Shown piece by piece: positions 57,549-64,000 of a stretch of 64,000 nt of DNA (position 1 is the first letter of the stretch; every line of letters begins with the position of its first letter). The stretch comes from Aliarcobacter lanthieri. GTDB lineage: Bacteria > Campylobacterota > Campylobacteria > Campylobacterales > Arcobacteraceae. The translations under genes were made by a program, and so were the position numbers. The stretch spans positions 1,488,001-1,552,000 of the forward strand of contig NZ_CP053839.1 of the NCBI RefSeq assembly GCF_013201625.1. The letters are read 5' to 3'. The notes under the pieces are model-generated. The model searched no databases. It was not told where the DNA came from and worked only from the letters and a program-made list of their open reading frames with translations.

Positions 57549-58526
57549 TTAACTAAAACTTTTTATTTGTATATATTTTTTATACATTATATCAACTATA
57601 AAATCTATTTCATTTATACTAAAATTTTCATTAAAACTAAAACTTAACGCATTTCTACTTGTAAGTTCATCATATCCCATAGCTTGTATAATTCTAGATG
57701 GTTTAGATAATCCTAAACTGCATCCTTCGCCATTAGATAAAAATATATTTTCAAAAGCTAAAGTTCTTATAAGCTCTCTTGCTTTAATATCTTTTAAAGC
57801 TATATGAAAACTATTAACTAAAGTTTGTTGATTATCAACAAAAAAATATAAATCATCTTTGAATTTTTCTTTTAACTTTAAAATAAAAATATCTTTAATT
57901 TTAATATCATCTTTTATATTTTTATATGATTTAAAACAAGAGTATATTGCTAGGCTATCTGTAAAACCAATATTTAGTTGTTCAAAACTTTCATCATTAA
58001 ATAATAATACACCACTCAAAGCATAACCAGATAATTTATAGTTATCAAAATATATGATATCACTAATTTTACTAAAATTAGCACTTGCATTTGATATTAT
58101 TTTTGCTTTGGTAAAACTTTTTATATCTTCTAAATTTATATTTAAAAATGTATCCATAACATAAGAAGATATAAAAACATAGTCAAATTCTTCATTTTGA
58201 AGATTAGACAAATCTACACTTCCATCTTTATTTAAAGATAAATATGTTATTTGAAAACCTAAGCTTTCATATATTTTTGCTCCATCAATTAAAGCTTGTG
58301 TTTCACCTAGGCTAATAGCTATTTTTTTATCTCTTAATTCTAAAAAGATTCCTAAAAAACCCTCTTTAGAAAAAGAAAAAGTTTTTAATTTTTTAAAAGA
58401 AAAATTATTTAGAAACTCTAGACATAAGTCATCAAACTCAATATTTGAATCTAAACTATCTAAACTATAATCTACTTTTAAATTGAAATCTATTTTATTA
58501 TATTGTAAAAAATTTAGTTTAATCAA
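57549..58526 (-). CDS. Divergent, shortened cysteine desulfurase-like protein linked to FdhD
   Basis: A 325-residue class V aminotransferase-fold protein. The C-terminal loop FLSNGEGCSLGLSKPS (Cys269) and a lysine in DNYKLSGYALSGVL (Lys164) match the NifS/IscS active-site Cys and PLP Lys. The usual N-terminal segment (YLDNNATT) is missing, the PLP-stacking His of the E-H-x-A motif is replaced (GETQALIDG) and the His before the PLP Lys is Tyr. It overlaps fdhD by 8 bases. FdhD takes sulfur from a cysteine desulfurase, so this may be a dedicated donor, or a scaffold that no longer makes sulfur. That role is inference. Confidence 0.8.
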   Translation of the reverse strand: MIKLNFLQYNKIDFNLKVDYSLDSLDSNIEFDDLCLEFLNNFSFKKLKTFSFSKEGFLGIFLELRDKKIAISLGETQALIDGAKIYESLGFQITYLSLNKDGSVDLSNLQNEEFDYVFISSYVMDTFLNINLEDIKSFTKAKIISNASANFSKISDIIYFDNYKLSGYALSGVLLFNDESFEQLNIGFTDSLAIYSCFKSYKNIKDDIKIKDIFILKLKEKFKDDLYFFVDNQQTLVNSFHIALKDIKARELIRTLAFENIFLSNGEGCSLGLSKPSRIIQAMGYDELTSRNALSFSFNENFSINEIDFIVDIMYKKYIQIKSFS

Positions 58527-59352
58527 CTTTTACTCTTCCACTATGTGTATAAACATTCATTCTATGTTCTCTTGCAAAACCTATAAGAGTAACTCCGTGT
58601 TCATTTGCAGCTTTTATACCTTCAAAAGTAACAGCTGCTTTTGATACAACTATTGGAATTTTATGCATTACACATTTTACAACCATCTCATTTGATAATC
58701 TTCCAGTCACATATAATACTGATTTTTTCAAATCTTTTCTAGATATTGTTACAAGACCTATAACCTTATCAATGGCATTATGACGTCCTATATCTTCTGT
58801 TTCAAAAATAGTTCCATCTTCTAAAACAATTCTTGCTTTATGTACACAGCCTGTATCATCAAAGAGCTTTGAAGATTTGTTAAATTCACTCATTTGTTTT
58901 AATATTTGAGTTGATTTTAGAGTATATTGTGTTGATATAAAAGCACAATCAAAAGCTTTTTCAGCATTTCCTGTAACTCCTACACAACATCCAGAAGTTA
59001 GAGTTTTTTGTTTAAATAAGTTTTCATAAGCTATTTTAGAAATATCAGCTTCTACAAAAACACTTAAACCATCTTCACTAATTGTTAGTGATTTTATATC
59101 ATCTATACTAGAGATAACTGCTTCACTTAATAAAAATCCAACAATATGAGCATCTTGATGCTCTTTTATACTCATAACAGATATTAGTTTTTCACCATTT
59201 AAGTAAAAATCTATTTTTTCATCTTTTATAACAAAATCTTCAAAACTCTCAAAATTATCTTCAAAAAATTTTTCAACAAAAATCTTTTTTGTATTAGTTT
59301 TATCAAAAGTAGGAAAAGAAGAGAAGTTTAAACTTCCCAAAACTTTCGTCAT
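58519..59352 (-). CDS. fdhD: Formate dehydrogenase accessory sulfurtransferase FdhD
   Basis: A 277-residue protein that transfers sulfur to the molybdenum cofactor so formate dehydrogenase becomes active. Conserved segments are HIVGFLLSEAVI, TGCVHKARIV, EDIGRHNAIDKVIG, VTGRLSNEMVVKC and LIGFAREHRMNVYTH. The catalytic cysteine region reads LTSGCCVG (Cys122-Cys123), rather than a spaced C-x-x-C. It overlaps fdhC by 4 bases and the desulfurase-like gene by 8. Confidence 0.94.
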   Translation of the reverse strand: MTKVLGSLNFSSFPTFDKTNTKKIFVEKFFEDNFESFEDFVIKDEKIDFYLNGEKLISVMSIKEHQDAHIVGFLLSEAVISSIDDIKSLTISEDGLSVFVEADISKIAYENLFKQKTLTSGCCVGVTGNAEKAFDCAFISTQYTLKSTQILKQMSEFNKSSKLFDDTGCVHKARIVLEDGTIFETEDIGRHNAIDKVIGLVTISRKDLKKSVLYVTGRLSNEMVVKCVMHKIPIVVSKAAVTFEGIKAANEHGVTLIGFAREHRMNVYTHSGRVKVD

Positions 59353-60308
59353 TTTCTTTTTCCTTCATTATTGATAATATCATTAAGAACATCAGGAGCT
59401 AATTGTTCTAAAAACTCTCTTGGGTATCTTCCTGTTATCAAACCTTTTAAGTTACCTTTTACTGCTACTAATGCTGAATACACAAAATCCATCAAGAAAA
59501 ACATTATTAATACACTTGATCCAAAGTGTACATATAGCAATGCTCTTTTAAACTGTATATATTGTGCATTTGTATATGCATCTGGGTGTATAAACCATAT
59601 TAAAAATCCACTTAAAAGCAACCCTGCTCCCATAGCTACAAATGCTATAAATATAATCCTTTTCATTGGTTTATATTTACCTGGAAGAACTATCTTCGCT
59701 ATTAAACTATTCTTAGACATAATTTTCAAATCTTTAAATGCAATTATACTCATCATCAACCAGAATGGAAACCACAATATACCAGTTACTTCATGTGTAC
59801 CTCTTAGGATAAAAGGTATATACCCTCCTTCACTTCTTAGGCTCCAAGTTATATTAAATCCTGTAATTATCAAGGCTATTATTATAAATACATTTAACCA
59901 AATTATTGCTCTATGTACTACAGAAAAAACTTGTACTTGATCATCTGGTCTAGTTATTATTGCTTCTTTTCTTCCACTTATTGCATACATTACACAAAAA
60001 ATTGTTATTTCACCTACAAATACCCACCAGATATAAAGTTGTCTTTCATTACTAGCTCTTATTATTTCAGGTGCTATAGCTTCATAGTTTGGTCCAAATG
60101 CTCTATTTACCATCTCTTGATAGTGTGTTTCTGCTGGTACTAATATTCCATCTATATTGCCACCTGTCATAATATGGATTGTATATTTTATCAAATACTC
60201 CCAATCCATAATCATCATAAAGCCAACAAAAACTCCTCCTACTATTGACAGTCCTAGAAGAGTAAAAATATATGCTTTATTCCTTTGAAAAAACGAGCTA
60301 TTTCCCAT
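59349..60308 (-). CDS. fdhC: Formate dehydrogenase cytochrome b subunit (gamma)
   Basis: A 319-residue membrane subunit with about five hydrophobic helices, passing electrons from FdhB to menaquinone. Haem ligands are plausible in VFSVVHRAIIWLNVF, RGTHEVTGILWFPFW and LLYVHFGSSVLIMF. An additional N-terminal helix and an extracytoplasmic loop (residues about 40-110) make it longer than E. coli FdnI, as is usual in Campylobacterota. It begins 8 bases after fdhB. Confidence 0.92.
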   Translation of the reverse strand: MGNSSFFQRNKAYIFTLLGLSIVGGVFVGFMMIMDWEYLIKYTIHIMTGGNIDGILVPAETHYQEMVNRAFGPNYEAIAPEIIRASNERQLYIWWVFVGEITIFCVMYAISGRKEAIITRPDDQVQVFSVVHRAIIWLNVFIIIALIITGFNITWSLRSEGGYIPFILRGTHEVTGILWFPFWLMMSIIAFKDLKIMSKNSLIAKIVLPGKYKPMKRIIFIAFVAMGAGLLLSGFLIWFIHPDAYTNAQYIQFKRALLYVHFGSSVLIMFFLMDFVYSALVAVKGNLKGLITGRYPREFLEQLAPDVLNDIINNEGKRK

Positions 60309-60316
60309 ATTTTATC

Positions 60317-60910
60317 CTACCATCCATATGAATCAGTTGCAATACCTTTACCTTTATGTGTTGCTCTATATGTTTTTATTAAAGCTACTTCATTTGCATC
60401 TCCTACAAGCAGTGCTTTAGTCGAACACATTGAAGCACACATTGGTACTTTACCTTCACTAATTCTATTCTGTCCATATTTATGAAACTCTTCAGGAGAA
60501 TTTGTCTCTTCTGGACCTCCTGCACACATTGTACATTTATCCATCTTCCCTTTTGTACCAAATGCTCCATTCTTTGGAAATTGTGGTGCACCAAAAGGAC
60601 AAGCAAAAAGACAATATCCGCAACCTATACATTTATCTTTATCATGTAATACTATACCATCTGTTCTTATATAGAAACAATCTGTTGGGCATACTTGTTG
60701 GCATGGTGCATCTGCACAATGCATACAAGCCATTGACAATGAAAACTCTTGTCCTATTACTCCTTCATTGATTGTTACTACTTTCCTTCTATTTACTCCT
60801 ACTGGTACTTCATGTGCCTCTTTACAAGCTACTACACATCCATTACAATGTATACATAGAAGTTCATCACAATAAAATTTCATTCTTGAAAAATCTACAT
60901 TACTACTCAT
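60317..60910 (-). CDS. fdhB: Formate dehydrogenase iron-sulfur subunit (beta)
   Basis: A 197-residue ferredoxin-type protein with four 4Fe-4S cysteine sets: CIHCNGCVVACKEAH, CMHCADAPCQQVCP, CIGCGYCLFACPFG, and CTMC with CASMC later. It carries electrons from FdhA to the cytochrome b subunit. It has no membrane helix of its own. It begins 12 bases after fdhA. Confidence 0.96.
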   Translation of the reverse strand: MSSNVDFSRMKFYCDELLCIHCNGCVVACKEAHEVPVGVNRRKVVTINEGVIGQEFSLSMACMHCADAPCQQVCPTDCFYIRTDGIVLHDKDKCIGCGYCLFACPFGAPQFPKNGAFGTKGKMDKCTMCAGGPEETNSPEEFHKYGQNRISEGKVPMCASMCSTKALLVGDANEVALIKTYRATHKGKGIATDSYGW

Positions 60911-60922
60911 GATATCCTCCCC

Positions 60923-63721
60923 CTATGCTCTTTCTATTCTTACAAGTGAACATTTAGTCTCTGGACAAGCTGTTTGTTGATCAAACCCATAACTTGTTAC
61001 TTGACCTGAATTCTCACCCATTGCGTATGGTGCAGTTTTATCTGGATATCTATGTGTTAAATCCTCTCCACTCCACCAACCAGAGAAGTTCTGTGGTAAA
61101 AATACTGAGTTTTCATCAACTCTTAAACTAACTTTACACTTAATTTTTATCTTTCCACCTTTTGTCCCATGTACCCACATCATTTCACCATGTTTAATTC
61201 CAAGTTTTGCTGCCATATTTGGATGTAATTCTCCATACATTTCAGGGCTTAACTCTGCTAAATAGTGAGATGCTCTTGTCTCTGTACCCGTTCCCATATG
61301 TTCAACTACTCTTCCTGAAACAATATTAATTGGGAATTCTTCTTTCCAATTTTTCTCAGTTTGTCTACTAATATAAGGAACATCAACTCTCCAGTGATTT
61401 GTTTTATCAGCTGAAGCTGGATATTTTTCAATCAAATCAGGTCTAAATGAATGTAAAGGTTCTCTATGTTTTGGAATTGGATCTATGAATGATGGAGCTA
61501 TAGTCATAGCTTTTGCATTTCCATATGGACAAAGTCCTGCTTCAAGTGCATATTTTACTAATATTCCACTATCATCATTTTTCCAGTTTTTACCTTCAAC
61601 TAATGCTTTTTCTTCAGCAGTTAAAGTAACTCCAGCTAACTCTTCTATATTCTTATCTGTAATCTCAGCATATCCACCTTTAACTTTAGAACCTTTTGGA
61701 TAGCTTCCATCAACTGCTAGTAAGCTTACTCCATTTCTTTCTAAACCAAAGTTTGCTCTAAATCCCATACCACCTTGCATAACAGGTAAATCTGTATTAT
61801 ATAAAACTGGGCTTCCAGGATGTGTTTCACTCCAACAAGGCCATGGTAATCCATAATACTCTTTTGAAAACTCTCCAGTTCCTTTTAAAGATGAAGAATT
61901 AAACAAGTGCCAATTTTCTTGTTGTTTTTTCAATCTTTGTGCAGTAACACCTTTCATTCCAATAGTTTTTAAAGCTTTTGCAACTTCATCTGTTGCATCT
62001 TCTGGCCATTGAAAATTATTACCTTTACCCATACCTGCAATAAATTCATCATAGAATCCCATTCTTTTTGCAAAATCAAATAAAATATCATGATCCGTTC
62101 TTGATTCATACATAGGTTCTACAACTTTACTTCTCCATTGTGCACTTCTTCCTGTATTTACAACAGTTCCAGATGTTTCAACTTGAGAAGCAGCTGGTAG
62201 CAAGAATAGATTATCCGTTCTTGTTGTAATAACAGTAGCATCATTCACATAAGGATCTATAAATACAACTAAATCTAATTTATCTAAAGCCTCTTTTATT
62301 CTTTTAACATCAGTAACAGTAGAAATACCATTTCCTATACAAACAAGTGCTTTAATTTGAGTTCCACCATTATATTTTGCATTTGCTTCATTGATAATAT
62401 TATCTGCAAAAAGTGAAAGAGTATTACCTCTTGCTTCCATCAGCTCTTTTGATTTAAATCTACCTTTTAACCATTCATAATCAACTTTCCACTGTTTTGC
62501 AAAATATTTCCAAGAACCTTCAGCTAACCCATAATACCCTGGTAATGTATCAGCTAAACAACCAATATCAGTTGAACCTTGAACATTATCATGTCCTCTT
62601 AAAATATTACATCCGCCTCCAACTTTTCCAACATTTCCAAGAATTAATTGCATAATAGAACCAAGTCTTGTATTTGATGAACCAATTGTATGTTGTGTCC
62701 AACCTTGATTCCAAATTAAGCATCCTGGCTTCGAACTTGCATATAATGTTGCAGCTTGAATTAAAGTCTCTTTTGGAAGTCCAGTAATATATTCAACATG
62801 TTCAGGAGTATACTCTTCACACTCTTTAAATATCTCTTCAACTCCATATACTCTATCACTTAAGTATTTTTCATCGTACCACTTATTTTCTTTTATTAAT
62901 CTAATCATTCCATAAAGGAAAGCAACATCTGTTCCAGTTCTTATTCTACAATATAAATCTGATTTCGCTGCTGTCTTTGTATATCTTGGATCTACAACTA
63001 TTATTTTTGCTCCATTTTGCTCTTTACCTTTTAATATATGTTGCATCGCAACTGGATGGTTATCAGCAGGGTTAGAACCTATGATAATAATAGCTTTAGA
63101 ATTATGCATATCACCTAAATGATTTGTCATAGCTCCATATCCAAATGTACTTGCCACACCGGCAACTGTTGGACTATGTCAAATTCTAGCTTGGTGATCT
63201 ATATTATTTGTTCCAAACATTGAAACAAATTTTCTAATATAATATCCTTGTTCATTACTTACTTTTGCAGATCCTAAAAACATAACTGAATCTGGTCCAA
63301 ATTTCTCTCTTAACTCTAAAAGTTTATTAGAAACCTTTGTCATAGCATCATCCCATGATACTCTATTCCATTTTCCAGCTACTTTCTCTATTGGATACTG
63401 TAATCTGTTTGTAGATCTGATTTTATCAATCATATCTGCACCTTTACAGCAATGTCCTCCATTACTTATTGGGTGATCTTGTGCTACTTCTTGTCTTACC
63501 CATACTCCATTATGTACTTCAGCTATTACTCCACATCCTACTGAGCAGTGAGTACAGATTGTTTTTACTAATTTCGATCCAGGAAAAGGATTTCTCACCT
63601 CTTCATCAGTCGCATCTCTTAAAACTTTATCTGTATTTGCAAAGGCTGATGTTGCGCTAAATGCTGTTGCTAAAGAAGCCATCTTTAAAAATGTTCTTCG
63701 TCCAAAGCTATTCGCTCCCAT
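60923..63721 (-). CDS. fdhA: Formate dehydrogenase major subunit with in-frame selenocysteine (UGA)
   Basis: A 932-residue molybdopterin enzyme encoded across an in-frame TGA at 63179-63181, so it looks like two ORFs. Just before the TGA is TNNIDHQARI and just after is HSPTVAGVASTFGYGAMTN, matching the FdnG-type active site with selenocysteine (position 181). A Tat signal GRRTFLKM starts the protein, and the 4Fe-4S cysteines are Cys56, Cys59, Cys63 and Cys91 (TICTHCSVGC, GGHCC). A SECIS-like hairpin follows the TGA. It oxidises formate in the periplasm. Without selenocysteine insertion it would stop at 180 residues. Confidence 0.95.
63141..63172 (-). promoter_or_regulatory. fdhA: bacterial SECIS element in fdhA
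   Basis: Starting 6 bases after the UGA, CCAA (63169-63172) pairs with TTGG (63141-63144), and TTGCC (63161-63165) pairs with GGCAA (63151-63155) closing a GGTGT loop, similar to the GGUCU apical loop of E. coli fdhF. This fold should recruit SelB. Confidence 0.75.
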
Positions 63722-63746
63722 TCTTTCTCCTTTTTAAATTTTAAAA

Positions 63747-63971
63747 CTATTTTGCAACTTTATAAAATTGATTCCAAGCTGCTGTTTTATTATAAAGAAT
63801 CTCTTTTTTCTTTGATCTTCCTACTACTACACCGTTACCAACACTGTTATTAGCACCTCTATCTTGTTTTTCAGTTGTAGCAGCAGTCGCAACAACAGAT
63901 CCAGCAAAAACAGAAGCAGCAATTCCAGCTCTCTTGATAAATTGTCTTCGTTGTTCTAATTCATCAGCCAT
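63747..63971 (-). CDS. Small twin-arginine-signal protein upstream of fdhA
   Basis: A 74-residue protein beginning with a twin-arginine signal (QRRQFIKRAGIAASVFAGSVVATAA split around the cleavage site near residue 31) and a short mature part with GVVVGRSKKKEILYN and TAAWNQFYKVAK. Similar small proteins sit in front of formate dehydrogenase genes in Campylobacterota. With no cofactor motif it may be an assembly or stability factor, or a small subunit. It lies 25 bases upstream of fdhA. Confidence 0.82.
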   Translation of the reverse strand: MADELEQRRQFIKRAGIAASVFAGSVVATAATTEKQDRGANNSVGNGVVVGRSKKKEILYNKTAAWNQFYKVAK

Positions 63972-64000
63972 GATAACTCTCCTTTTAATTAGATTTAGGG

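Noticed and set aside
59371-59940. 189-residue plus-strand frame opposite fdhC
   Set aside because: Antisense of a conserved membrane protein; no ribosome-binding site and no family features.
60923-63157. Separate 744-residue gene for the C-terminal part of FdhA
   Set aside because: It begins at an internal GTG in frame with the upstream part; the intervening TGA fits selenocysteine.

Overview
The window is a very AT-rich bacterial chromosome segment with tightly packed genes, many TTG/GTG starts and short overlaps. The gene content suggests Campylobacterota, most likely the Arcobacteraceae (Arcobacter/Aliarcobacter): a Campylobacter-type formate dehydrogenase cluster with an in-frame selenocysteine UGA, CetB/Aer-like PAS proteins, a poly-G tract in an outer-membrane receptor, and a Cst-like type I-B CRISPR locus. 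The assignment rests on gene content and protein style only. I saw no rRNA, tRNA or insertion sequence.

Layout. 1-8059 is one minus-strand run: rplI, hslV, hslU, a small receiver-like protein, tatD (apparently starting at ATT), mltD-like, rlpA, hisB, kdsC, lptC, lptA and a truncated engB. 8116-8751 is a serine-recombinase-family protein lacking its catalytic residues. 8930-15070 is a plus-strand run: ubiX, coaD, tmk, hisS, speA, cysE and a TauE-type exporter, followed by uvrA. 18042-20471 holds a PAS protein, a small XRE regulator and a PAS-GGDEF-EAL protein; the PAS and XRE genes diverge from mirrored 19-bp operators. 20602-28103 couples lipoate synthesis and attachment (lipA, lplA-like) with aceE-aceF-lpdA. 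Next come an EamA exporter and a guanidine-II (mini-ykkC) riboswitch driving a Gdx/SugE guanidinium exporter.

29460-33203 is a minus-strand cluster of a TsdA-like dihaem cytochrome, a membrane-anchored Cache protein with no output domain, a response regulator and a histidine kinase. 33320-35677 is a TonB-dependent receptor with a G10 tract in its signalling domain. 35995-45633 is a complete type I-B CRISPR-Cas locus (cas6-cas8b-cas7-cas5-cas3-cas4-cas1-cas2) with a leader and an array of 20 repeat copies and 19 spacers.

45681-54414 has a Zn/Cd-type P-ATPase with an ArsR regulator, DUF302 and DUF2721 proteins, RNase H, an orphan HMGL-like aldolase, an HPP membrane protein and a TetR regulator sharing duplicate operators, a membrane protein, and a Y-family polymerase with a large insertion. 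54640-56242 encodes a flavocytochrome c sulfide dehydrogenase pair. 56292-63971 is a formate dehydrogenase module: a small Tat protein, selenocysteine FdhA, FdhB, FdhC, FdhD, a divergent cysteine desulfurase and MoeA.

Taken together, the segment suggests a respiratory, sulfur- and formate-oxidising microaerophile or anaerobe.
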